DNA from: Caballeronia insecticola
Lineage (GTDB): Bacteria > Pseudomonadota > Gammaproteobacteria > Burkholderiales > Burkholderiaceae
Length of the DNA: 64,000 nucleotides
NCBI RefSeq assembly: GCF_000402035.1
Contig: NC_021294.1
Coordinates: 558,001-622,000, forward strand
Direction of reading: 5' to 3'
This document shows, one piece after another, positions 8,461 to 16,238 of this stretch. Both the position numbers and the translations under genes were made by a program. Below the pieces are notes generated by a model. It was not told the DNA's origin, ran no database searches, and saw nothing but the letters and a program-made list of their open reading frames with translations. The first letter of the stretch is position 1, and each line of letters opens with the position of its first letter.

Positions 8461-9132
8461 ATGCTGACAGTCCACCACCTCAACAACTCCCGCTCGCAGC
8501 GCGTGCTCTGGATGCTCGAAGAACTCGGCGTCGAATATGAGCTGAAGCGCTATCAGCGCGATCCGCAGACGATGCTCGCGCCGCCCGAACTGCGCGCGGT
8601 GCATCCGCTCGGCAAGTCGCCGGTCGTCACCGACGGCGATCTGACGCTCGCCGAATCCGGCGCGATCATCGAATATCTCGTCGATCGTTACGGCGAAGGG
8701 CGCTTCTCGCCGCCGCCGGGAACCTCGCCCGAACGCGTGCGCTACAACTACTGGATGCACTACGCCGAAGGTTCGGCAATGCCGCCGCTGCTGCTCAAGC
8801 TCGTCGCGCGGCGTCTTGAGAGCGCGAAGATGCCGTTCTTCGCGAAGCCGATTGCGCGGCGCATCGCGCAGACGATGCAGAGCAGTTTCATCGATCCGCA
8901 ACTGAAGCTGCACTTCGGGTATATCGAGGCCGAACTCGCGAAGTCGCCGTGGTTCGTGGGCGACACGTTCAGCGCCGCCGACGTGCAAATGAGCTTCCCG
9001 CTCGAAACCGGCAGCCAGCGCGCGGGCGCGAAGTCGCTGCCGCACGTCCGTGAGTTTCTCGAACGGATCCACGCGAGGCCGGCTTACCGGCGCGCGCTGG
9101 AACGCGGCGGCCGCTACGACTTCGCGAGTTAG
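8461..9132 (+). CDS. glutathione S-transferase
   Basis: 223 aa. The N-terminal thioredoxin-fold domain (1-80) includes NNSRSQRVLWMLEELGVEYE and the cis-Pro/ESGAI glutathione-binding pair (GKSPVVTDGD, LAESGAIIEYL). The C-terminal helical domain contains GDTFSAADVQMSFPLE. Cytosolic detoxification enzyme; substrate unknown. The stop codon lies inside a tandem octamer repeat. Confidence 0.92.
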   Translation: MLTVHHLNNSRSQRVLWMLEELGVEYELKRYQRDPQTMLAPPELRAVHPLGKSPVVTDGDLTLAESGAIIEYLVDRYGEGRFSPPPGTSPERVRYNYWMHYAEGSAMPPLLLKLVARRLESAKMPFFAKPIARRIAQTMQSSFIDPQLKLHFGYIEAELAKSPWFVGDTFSAADVQMSFPLETGSQRAGAKSLPHVREFLERIHARPAYRRALERGGRYDFAS

Positions 9133-9159
9133 CCCGTTAGCGGGTTAGCCGGTTAGCCA
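9128..9159. repeat. four tandem 8-nt units GTTAGC(C/G)N
   Basis: GTTAGCCC, GTTAGCGG, GTTAGCCG and GTTAGCCA follow each other without gaps. The first unit contains the GST stop codon. This is a simple-sequence tract that may vary in copy number. Confidence 0.75.
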
Positions 9160-9238
9160 TTCGGCCGACCTGCCGGACCACGCGGCGCGTTGCGTACAAT
9201 GGCCTGCACGACGCAACCCTCAAGCTCCAAGGCCACGC

Positions 9239-10876
9239 ATGGCTCGAATCGTTCCCGACGACTGGAAAAACCTCGCCGCAACCGGCGCCGCGGCGCGCGA
9301 ACTCGAAACGCTCGCGATGCTCGAAAAGCTGCCCGACGACTACACGGTCTATCACGGCGTTCACTGGACGCGCGTCAACGAAGGCTTCTCCGTGTTCGGC
9401 GAGGCAGACTTCGTGGTTGTTGCGCCGTCCGGGCGCGTGCTGATGATCGAGCAGAAAGCCGGCTTCCTGCGCGAAACCGGCGCGGGACTCGTGAAGGTGT
9501 ATCTGCAGAAGGAGCGCAACGTGGCCATTCAACTGGCACGCACGCTCGAAAACCTGCATCGGCGGTTCACGGCGGCGTTTGGCGCGGGCACGTACCGAAT
9601 CGAGGAACTGCTGTATTGCCCGGACTATGCGGTGAAAGATGCCGCGATCGCGGGTGTCGCGCCCGCGCGCATCGTCGATGCAAGCCGCAAGTCGCAGCTT
9701 GCGCGCGTCGTGCTCGACATCCTGCCGCCGGACGAGCCGCGCTTCGAATCGGCGGCGCGCATCCATCACTTTCTCGCCGATGAACTCTCGCTCACGCCCG
9801 ACACCAACGCGCTAGTCGGCGCGGCCAACACGCTCGTCACGCGGCTGTCGGGCGGGCTCGCGACGTGGGCACGCCGTCTCGAATTCGAGCCGTTTCGCCT
9901 GCGCGTGATCGCGACCGCCGGCGCGGGCAAGACGCAACTCGCCGTGCGGGTCATGCGCGACGCGCTGGCGCAGGGCAAGAGCGTGCTCTACGTGTGCTTC
10001 AACCGGCCGCTCGCCGACCATATCCGCGCGATCGCGCCGCCGGAGGCGAAGATCGCGAACTACCATCAACTGAGCGCGGCCGTGGCGCGCGATGCGGGCA
10101 GCCCGCCCGACTTCAGCCAGCCCGACGTGTTCGCGACGCTCGAAGAGCGCTTCGCGGCGGTGCCCGTGCCGGAGCACTGGAAGACCGATGTATTGATCGT
10201 CGATGAAGGCCAGGATTTTCAGGCCGCATGGGTCGGGGCCCTCGAACGCCTCCTCAACCCTGACGGCGCGTGGTGGTGGCTCGAAGATCCCATGCAGAAC
10301 CTCTATCTGCGCGAGCCGGTGCCGCTGCCCGGCTGGACCATCCTGCGCGAAACCACGAATTACCGCAGTCCGCGCGACCTGCTCGGCTTTATCCGCAGGA
10401 TCGTCGGTCCGGGTGTGCCGATCGATGCAGGCAGCCCGTTCGACGGTTCCGATGTGAGCATCTCGACCTACGAGGACGGTCATCCCGAGGAAATCGTCGA
10501 GGCGACGAAGCGCGCCATCACGCAGGCGCTGTCGCTCGGCTTTCGCAAGCAGGACATCGCCGTGCTGTCGTTTCGCGGCCGCGAGGGATCGGCGCTCACG
10601 GCCGTCGAGCAACTCGGGCCGCATCGGCTGCGCGCCTTCACCGGTTCGTACGATCTCTTCGGCAACCCGGAGTATCGCGAGGGCGACGTGCTGCTCGAAT
10701 CGATCTACCGCTTCAAGGGGCAATCCGCGCCGTGCGTGATTCTCACGGAAGTCGATTTCGACACGCTCGACGAGCAGGCCGCGCGCAAGATCTTCGTCGG
10801 CGCGACGCGGGCGACCATGAAGCTGATCGTCGTCGCGTCCGGGCGGGCGGCGCAGGCCATCGAAGCGCTTCAGTGA
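9239..10876 (+). CDS. NERD nuclease-like domain fused to SF1 (UvrD/Rep-like) helicase
   Basis: 545 aa. The N-terminal NERD/PD-(D/E)xK-like domain (about 20-130) shows Asp57 and Glu71-x-Lys73 (EADFVVV, MIEQKAG). The helicase has Walker A at about 222-232 (ATAGAGKTQLAVR), Walker B near 320 (LIVDEGQDFQ), a Q/YRS motif (TTNYRSPRDLL) and C-terminal motifs V/VI (YRFKGQSAPCVIL, VGATRATMKL). It is shorter than housekeeping UvrD and probably acts in DNA repair or nucleic-acid processing. The next gene starts 3 nt after its stop. Confidence 0.85.
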   Translation: MARIVPDDWKNLAATGAAARELETLAMLEKLPDDYTVYHGVHWTRVNEGFSVFGEADFVVVAPSGRVLMIEQKAGFLRETGAGLVKVYLQKERNVAIQLARTLENLHRRFTAAFGAGTYRIEELLYCPDYAVKDAAIAGVAPARIVDASRKSQLARVVLDILPPDEPRFESAARIHHFLADELSLTPDTNALVGAANTLVTRLSGGLATWARRLEFEPFRLRVIATAGAGKTQLAVRVMRDALAQGKSVLYVCFNRPLADHIRAIAPPEAKIANYHQLSAAVARDAGSPPDFSQPDVFATLEERFAAVPVPEHWKTDVLIVDEGQDFQAAWVGALERLLNPDGAWWWLEDPMQNLYLREPVPLPGWTILRETTNYRSPRDLLGFIRRIVGPGVPIDAGSPFDGSDVSISTYEDGHPEEIVEATKRAITQALSLGFRKQDIAVLSFRGREGSALTAVEQLGPHRLRAFTGSYDLFGNPEYREGDVLLESIYRFKGQSAPCVILTEVDFDTLDEQAARKIFVGATRATMKLIVVASGRAAQAIEALQ

Positions 10877-10879
10877 AAG

Positions 10880-12721
10880 ATGGCCGTCTCGAGCACTGAA
10901 CCGTCTCAGCGCACCCACGCCGCGCGTCCCTGGTTCCGCCGCCTCTGGTATGCGGCGCTGATCGCGCTCGCCGTCGCGCCGCCGATCGGCGCGGTCGGCT
11001 ACATGCTGTATTCGGGCTTGCTCGCGCGCGAGACGCACCGGCTCGTCGTGCCTTACGACGTCTACTGGGACGCCGCACAGTTTCAGATCGCCTATGTGCG
11101 CTTCGAGAACCATGTGCTGCTGTACCGCAACGGCGTGGACGAAGACGCCGACGCCGTGCGCGCGAGCTATCGGCTGTTGCGCGCGCGGCTGTCGCAGGTG
11201 TCGGAGTTGCCGGATCTCGCGGGCGGGCGCGAGGCGCTCTTCAACCGTCAGCGGGAAATCCTGCGGCAGTTGCAGACCGCGCTCGATTCGATCCAGGTCG
11301 ATGTCGAAGCGTTTCAGACCGAGCGCCAGCGCACCTTGCGCGTGGTGGGCGTGCTGCGCCAGAACGCGCCGGTCGTCGCGGAACTGGCGAGCGGCCGGCG
11401 GCTGATGGACATCGACGAACGCGAAGCGATCGTGCGCGATTTCGAGACCAAGCGCCGCTATCTGATTCTGGGCGGCATTCTGCTCGGGCTGCTGTCGGCG
11501 GCGGCAACCCTGCTGCTGCTCTTCAACGGCTACCGGCGCACGCGCCTGATCGAGCAGCAGCGCGCGGCGCTCACGGCCGAGCATCAGGCAACGCGCGCAG
11601 CGCGCGAGGCTGGCTTTGCGAAGGACACCTTCCTCGGCATGATCAGCCACGAACTGCGTACTCCGTTGCACGCGATCGTCTCGTCGGTCGAACTGCTCGG
11701 CCTGAATCTGCGCGGCGAGGCGGACCGCAAGATCATTCATCGGCTGGAGGCGGGCGCGCGTCATCTCGAAGCCCAAATGCGCGATCTGACCGACTACGCG
11801 CGGCTCGGCGCGGGCAAGCTCGAGTTGCGCATGACCGTCTTCGATCCGGTCGAACTGCTCGATTCGATCGTCGACGCGAACACGCCCGCCGCAAGCGCGA
11901 AGGCGCTGGAATTGCGCGGCGACTATGCGGGCGAGCGCGGCCCGATCGAATCCGATCCACATCGCGTGCGGCAGATCGTCACGAATCTCGTGACCAACGC
12001 GATCAAATACACCGAGTCCGGTTCGATCGACGTGCATTTTGCGCGCGCGGAAAAGCGCCTCGACATCTCCGTGGTCGACACCGGTCCGGGCATTTCCCGC
12101 GAACAGTTGCCGTTGATCTTTCAGGAATTTACGCAGCTCGATTCGTCGAGCACGCGGCGCTTCGACGGCGCGGGCATGGGGCTCGCGGTCGTGCGCGGTC
12201 TCGTCGATCTGCTGGGCGGGTCGATCGAAGTGTCGAGCGAAGTGGGGCAGGGCGCGGCGTTTCGCGTGAGCGTGCCCGTGGTCGCGGCGGAGCATCTTCC
12301 GGAACGCGGCGAGCAGGACGCCGATGCGCCCGCGCTCGCCAGATCGCGCGTGCTGGTGATCGACGACCACGAGACAATCCGCGAATCGTTGATGGAGATG
12401 CTCACGCATCTGGGCTATTCCGTCGTCGCGATGCCGGACGTGGACAGCGGGCTCGCCTGGCTGCGCGCCAACGACGCCGACGTGATCCTCGCCGACCTGC
12501 ACATGCCCGGCAAGGACGGATACTCGTTCGCGAACGAGTATCGCGCCCGCAGCGCGCCGGGAGCGAGTGTGCCGATCATCGCGGTGAGCGCGTATGCGCC
12601 CGAACTGGTCGATCCGAGCGCGGCGGTTCTGTTCTTCGACTATTTGCTGAAGCCGGTGCGCTACGAAGTCCTGAAAGGCGCCGTGCACCGCGCGGTGACG
12701 GTGCGCCGGCGTGTTACCTGA
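10880..12721 (+). CDS. hybrid sensor histidine kinase/response regulator
   Basis: 613 aa. TM helices at about 20-48 and 193-213 flank a mostly helical periplasmic sensor of about 140 residues. The HisKA box has the phosphorylated His near 256 (MISHELRTPLHA). HATPase_c shows the N box (NLVTNAIKYT), G1 (DTGPGIS) and G2 (GAGMGLAV). The C-terminal receiver (about 490-610) has VIDDHE, the phosphoacceptor in ILADLHMPG and Lys in LLKPVR. It starts 3 nt after the helicase-like gene, so the two are probably co-transcribed. No HPt domain is present, so it needs a separate phosphotransfer partner. Confidence 0.92.
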   Translation: MAVSSTEPSQRTHAARPWFRRLWYAALIALAVAPPIGAVGYMLYSGLLARETHRLVVPYDVYWDAAQFQIAYVRFENHVLLYRNGVDEDADAVRASYRLLRARLSQVSELPDLAGGREALFNRQREILRQLQTALDSIQVDVEAFQTERQRTLRVVGVLRQNAPVVAELASGRRLMDIDEREAIVRDFETKRRYLILGGILLGLLSAAATLLLLFNGYRRTRLIEQQRAALTAEHQATRAAREAGFAKDTFLGMISHELRTPLHAIVSSVELLGLNLRGEADRKIIHRLEAGARHLEAQMRDLTDYARLGAGKLELRMTVFDPVELLDSIVDANTPAASAKALELRGDYAGERGPIESDPHRVRQIVTNLVTNAIKYTESGSIDVHFARAEKRLDISVVDTGPGISREQLPLIFQEFTQLDSSSTRRFDGAGMGLAVVRGLVDLLGGSIEVSSEVGQGAAFRVSVPVVAAEHLPERGEQDADAPALARSRVLVIDDHETIRESLMEMLTHLGYSVVAMPDVDSGLAWLRANDADVILADLHMPGKDGYSFANEYRARSAPGASVPIIAVSAYAPELVDPSAAVLFFDYLLKPVRYEVLKGAVHRAVTVRRRVT

Positions 12722-12742
12722 CGTTTTCGGCTAACTTCGCGG

Positions 12743-13597
12743 CTAGCTGCGCATGAGCCGCTTGGACAGATCCGCGACGAGAATGCCGAGCCGCGCCGGC
12801 TTCTCGAAACAGGTTACGTTGTAGTCGCGAATGACCTGGCTGATCTCGGATTCGCTCGCTTTGCCGGTGGTCAGTTCGCCCGTCAGCACGAAGATGGGCG
12901 CGTCCGGATTGTCCGACTCGCGCACCGCGCGGATCGCGCCCGCCGACGTATTCACGCCGAAGAGCCAGTCGATCACGACGGCATCGAACACCTGTGCCTG
13001 AAGCGCCTCGGCGAACGCGTCGAGACCGTAGAAGGCCATCGCCGTGAAGCCGGTGCATTCGAGATAGTCGTGGAGATTGTCGGCGGAGGCGTGATCGTCG
13101 TCGACCACGGCGATTACCGGCTTGTCGGTGTCCGCGCGGCGCGGCTGAATCTCGATCTTGTGGACGTCGCACGCTTCGTACAAAAGCACGCCTTCATGCC
13201 TGCTCACGATCCAGCGGTTGTTCAGCTTCTGCGCGATGAAATCCGGACGGCTGCCCGCATCGAGCGAATTGCCCACCCACGCCATGCAGGGAATCTCCAG
13301 CGAACCGAGTTTGAGCACGGCGTCGTGCGCGGTGCCTTCGGTTTCGTCGGGGCGAGTGTTGATGGAATCGAAGAGCTTGAGCGCGGGCTCGTCGAACGCA
13401 TCCGCGACCCGGCGGATCTGCGCGAGCGTCCACGGACTATTGCCGCGCAACTTGCGGTGGCCTTGCGAGAAGCTCAGATCGAGGATGCGGCACAACTCGG
13501 CGGTCTGCTGCCGTTTCCCGATGCCGTGGCGGTTCATAAGCTCGCGCACGCGTTCCGCGACGGCGAGCGATTCTGAAGAAGATGTTTCAGTGACCAT
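12743..13597 (-). CDS. HTH (BetR-like) plus receiver-domain regulator
   Basis: 284 aa from the ATG at 13597. The N-terminal region (about 8-75) resembles BetR-type helix-turn-helix domains (RQQTAELCRILDLSFSQGHR, WTLAQIRRVADAF). The C-terminal receiver (about 165-284) has a complete pocket: VVDDDH, phosphoacceptor in VVIDWLFG, Thr in VLTGE and Lys in CFEKPA. This domain order, DNA binding first, is the reverse of OmpR proteins. It is convergent with the hybrid kinase gene, which may be its partner. A repeat-rich region precedes it. Confidence 0.8.
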   Translation of the reverse strand: MVTETSSSESLAVAERVRELMNRHGIGKRQQTAELCRILDLSFSQGHRKLRGNSPWTLAQIRRVADAFDEPALKLFDSINTRPDETEGTAHDAVLKLGSLEIPCMAWVGNSLDAGSRPDFIAQKLNNRWIVSRHEGVLLYEACDVHKIEIQPRRADTDKPVIAVVDDDHASADNLHDYLECTGFTAMAFYGLDAFAEALQAQVFDAVVIDWLFGVNTSAGAIRAVRESDNPDAPIFVLTGELTTGKASESEISQVIRDYNVTCFEKPARLGILVADLSKRLMRS

Positions 13598-13977
13598 ACT
13601 GCCAGTCGGATGCGTGTGAGTGGGACTGCTCAAGACTGCGGGAAGCAGGGTTCGATGCGGGCCGCACGGACCACGAGCAGTCGATGCCACATTGTAAATG
13701 GCGCAGGTCCGCCCATTCAAAACGGGATGAGCGAAGCCGCACGATGCGCGGGCGTTTTTCGACCGTTTTTTCAACCCGCGCGCGTTCGGCAGAGGAATGG
13801 AGACGCCGCGGTCGATCAATCTTTACAGTGGAAATATATCTTGACCACGAGCAGTCGTCAAAAGCAAAATGTGTCCACTGTAAAGATTGGCGGCGCGAAA
13901 GATCTTCGATCCCGGCGATCGCGCTCGCCGTCGTCGAAAACCGGATCAATCGCGTCGTTGCGGTCAGGAGAAACATC
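13598..13977. promoter_or_regulatory. divergent regulatory region with nested inverted and direct repeats
   Basis: This 380-bp spacer separates the BetR-like regulator gene from a membrane-protein gene. It holds a perfect 16-bp inverted repeat (CAATCTTTACAGTGGA at 13816-13831, its complement at 13873-13888). Between the arms is a second small dyad, TTGAC/GTCAA (13840-13844, 13856-13860). The 15-mer GACCACGAGCAGTCG occurs twice in direct orientation (13669-13683 and 13842-13856). CCAC..TGTAAA..TGGCG follows each copy. It looks like a duplicated operator region, possibly autoregulatory. Confidence 0.6.
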
Positions 13978-14499
13978 ATGTCTTTTCAGGATATTTTGCT
14001 GGGTACGCCAACCTGGGTTTGGGTTCTGCTCGTTGTGCTGGTTGCGCGCGGCATGCAGGCGCTCAAGGGCGGTACCACGCCGCTCGCAAAACGCGGCCTC
14101 ATGCCGGCCGTGTTTGCCGGTTGGGGCGTGCTGCATTTGCTGACGGAACGGGCGGCTGGCTGGGACACGGCAATGATGTGGATCGTCGGTGCCGCGCTGG
14201 GCGCGTGCATCGGGGCTGCGCTCGCGAAGAAAAGCGGCATGACGGTGGATCGGGCGCGACGCACGGTCACGCTGCCGGGTTCCGCCATTCCGCTCGTGTT
14301 GATTCTCGTGACCTTCGCGATGAAGTTCTGGATCGGCTTCGAACTCGCGACGGCGACGAATATCGGCCCGGATTCGATGTACATCGTGCTGAACGGACTG
14401 GTGTCCGGCACGGTGGCAGGAATCTTCGCGGGACGTTTCCTGATTTACTGGCTGGCGCTGCGGCCGTCGGCGACACCGGCCTTGAGCGGCTGCGAGTGA
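13978..14499 (+). CDS. conserved integral membrane protein, DUF6622-like
   Basis: 173 aa starting MSFQDILLGTPTWVWVLLVV, with AGGAG well placed before the ATG at 13978. Five hydrophobic segments are visible (about 12-30, 40-57, 63-80, 100-120, 135-155). I recognise it only as a conserved proteobacterial membrane family with no known function. It diverges from the BetR-like regulator across the repeat-rich region and is convergent, 7 nt apart, with the next gene. Confidence 0.7.
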   Translation: MSFQDILLGTPTWVWVLLVVLVARGMQALKGGTTPLAKRGLMPAVFAGWGVLHLLTERAAGWDTAMMWIVGAALGACIGAALAKKSGMTVDRARRTVTLPGSAIPLVLILVTFAMKFWIGFELATATNIGPDSMYIVLNGLVSGTVAGIFAGRFLIYWLALRPSATPALSGCE

Positions 14500-14506
14500 G
14501 CGTGCG

Positions 14507-14776
14507 TCACGCCAAAGCAGGCGCGCGTTCTCTTTGCGTCGATGGCGCGACGGGGATTTCGTCCAGCAGGGTCGAGAGCTGATGCTCGACGCCGTTTCCG
14601 CTGAACTCGCGCAGCGTGGCGAGCAGCGTGCGCCACGGCGCGGGCCAGCGCGTCTCACGCATGCAGCGCCCGTTGGCGTCGGTGATGCGCAGGAGGGTTG
14701 TGTCGGGGAAATAGGTGAGGGTGACGGGCATCCCGTCGAGTACGCAGGTGGCAGTGCAGGCTTTCGGAGTGAACAT
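14507..14776 (-). CDS. small conserved hypothetical protein
   Basis: 89 aa, MFTPKACTATCVLDGMPVTL at the start, then a beta-rich segment (TYFPDTTLLRITDANG) and an amphipathic helix. No signal peptide or membrane helix. I do not recognise a named family. Codon usage is like the surrounding genes. Confidence 0.55.
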   Translation of the reverse strand: MFTPKACTATCVLDGMPVTLTYFPDTTLLRITDANGRCMRETRWPAPWRTLLATLREFSGNGVEHQLSTLLDEIPVAPSTQRERAPALA

Positions 14777-14876
14777 GCTTGGTTGGGGCTGGGTTGTTGT
14801 ATGCGCAGGTCGGCGCGGTTTTAAGATTCATCTAATCGATGCCAGCAAAAGCAACTCCCGTGCCCAGCGCGGAACA

Positions 14877-15197
14877 ATGCGCTGCAATCTTCCGGGGAAT
14901 CGTCGCAGTCCGAAAACAGGTTCGAGGCAATTGAATGGAGTATTGACGTTTTTCACGGCAATAGGCGGACGAATACGTAATAGACTGAGATCCAAGTTCT
15001 TTTGGAGATCTGCCGTGTTGCTTGCTGTTCTTTTGCTTTCGCCTCTTGGAATCGTCGCCCTTTTTACGTTCGCGCTCTTCGCCGATAAGAAATTCAGGGA
15101 TTCATTCACCGGTCAGAGTGAAGGTCTGACCGGCTTCCGCGCTGTCAATGCGCAACGGGCCGGGTCATCGGTGCGGCACATGCCCGAGAAGTTCTGA
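14877..15197 (+). CDS. possible small single-pass membrane protein
   Basis: 106 aa if the ATG at 14877 is used. It contains one strong hydrophobic helix (SAVLLAVLLLSPLGIVALFTFAL, about residues 46-68) flanked by basic residues. No convincing ribosome site precedes this ATG; a TTG downstream (near 14953) is an alternative. DNA here is less GC-rich than its neighbours. The call rests mainly on the helix, so confidence is low. Confidence 0.35.
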   Translation: MRCNLPGNRRSPKTGSRQLNGVLTFFTAIGGRIRNRLRSKFFWRSAVLLAVLLLSPLGIVALFTFALFADKKFRDSFTGQSEGLTGFRAVNAQRAGSSVRHMPEKF

Positions 15198-15254
15198 GCC
15201 CGAACGTTTATTCAAGATCGAGAATCGAGAAATTCAATTTTCAGCGGACTTAGG

Positions 15255-15287
15255 GTCACCCCAATTTAAAAAATCCTAACGGGTGAC
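15255..15287. promoter_or_regulatory. inverted repeat GTCACCC/GGGTGAC
   Basis: Perfect 7-bp arms at 15255-15261 and 15281-15287 flank a 19-nt AT-rich spacer. It lies upstream of the rhamnose operon promoter and could be an operator or a leftover end of an upstream unit. Confidence 0.3.
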
Positions 15288-15329
15288 GCTGCATTGTCGT
15301 TTGCAAACGCGCCGCTGCCATCGATCCGC

Positions 15330-15387
15330 TTTTGCTATCGAACGATCGCCCTTTCGAATTGTTGCGCTATTGGCGCGGGACTATAGT
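15330..15387 (+). promoter_or_regulatory. rhamnose regulon promoter element, copy 1
   Basis: It begins TTTTGC, has CTTTCGAATTGTTGCGCTAT at 15351-15370 and ends with the -10-like TATAGT at 15382-15387, 53 bp before the SDR start. It aligns over its whole length with 20611-20669 before the second rhamnose operon, with about 70 percent identity and one gap. It is the likely LysR-type regulator site plus core promoter. Confidence 0.65.
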
Positions 15388-15439
15388 GCCTGTCACGGCA
15401 CGGACGCCGCATCAAACGAACAACGAAAGGAGACGCTTC

Positions 15440-16201
15440 ATGAACCGTATCGACCTGGCGGATCGCACAGTGATCATCACGGGCGGCGCGCGCGGCATCG
15501 GCCTTGCGGTGGCTGAACGCGCGCTGGAATCGGGCGCCGATGTTTCGCTGTGGGATGTCGACGGCGAGCGCCTGCAGCGCACCACCGCCGAACTCTCGGC
15601 GAAGCACGCCGAGCGCAAAATCACCGACGCCGTGGTCGAGCTGACCGACGAAGCCTCCGTCGAGGCCGCTGCCAGGAAAACTTTCGCCGCGCACGGGCGG
15701 ATCGACGTGCTCGTCAACAACGCGGGCATCACCGGCGGTAACGGCGCCACGTGGGAACTCGCGCCGGACGTGTGGCGCCGCGTGATCGACGTCAATCTCA
15801 TCGGGCCGTATCTGACGTGCCGCGCGGTCGTGCCGCACATGCTGAAGGCGGGCTATGGGCGCATCGTCAACATTGCGTCGATTGCGGGCAAGGAAGGCAA
15901 TCCGAACGCGTCGCACTACAGCGCGTCGAAAGCCGGTCTGATCGGGCTGACAAAATCGCTCGGCAAGGAACTCGCGGGCAAGAACATTCTCGTGAACGCC
16001 GTCACTCCCGCTGCCGCCAAGACCGAAATCTTCGATTCGATGTCGCAGCAGCACATCGACTACATGCTCTCCAAGATCCCGATGAACCGCTTCCTGCAGC
16101 CGCAGGAGGCCGCGTCGCTGATTCTGTGGCTCGCGTCCGAAGACTGCGCATTCAGCACGGGCGCGGTGTTCGACCTCTCGGGCGGGCGCGCGACTTATTG
16201 A
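15440..16201 (+). CDS. SDR dehydrogenase, probable 2-keto-3-deoxy-L-rhamnonate 4-dehydrogenase
   Basis: 253 aa. The classical SDR pattern is complete: cofactor motif TGGARGIG, NNAG, catalytic Ser in NIASIAG and Y-x3-K in YSASK. First gene of the first rhamnose operon, with AAAGGAG before the ATG at 15440. In the oxidative variant of the pathway an SDR of this type oxidises 2-keto-3-deoxy-L-rhamnonate to the 2,4-diketo acid. Substrate is inferred from the neighbours; an L-fucose-type equivalent is possible. Confidence 0.75.
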   Translation: MNRIDLADRTVIITGGARGIGLAVAERALESGADVSLWDVDGERLQRTTAELSAKHAERKITDAVVELTDEASVEAAARKTFAAHGRIDVLVNNAGITGGNGATWELAPDVWRRVIDVNLIGPYLTCRAVVPHMLKAGYGRIVNIASIAGKEGNPNASHYSASKAGLIGLTKSLGKELAGKNILVNAVTPAAAKTEIFDSMSQQHIDYMLSKIPMNRFLQPQEAASLILWLASEDCAFSTGAVFDLSGGRATY

Positions 16202-16238
16202 GCGCGGCGGCTTCTCACCGAGCCCTCAGGAGACACAC

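Noticed and set aside
9128..9159. Octamer tract as a CRISPR-like array
   Set aside because: Units are 8 nt, contiguous and without spacers.
9812..12688. 958-codon minus-strand open frame opposite the helicase and kinase genes
   Set aside because: It mirrors third-position GC of two clear plus-strand genes and has no recognisable motif or ribosome site.
13816..13888. Intrinsic terminator formed by the 16-bp inverted repeat
   Set aside because: The 41-nt spacer, lack of a T-tract and location between divergent starts argue against termination.
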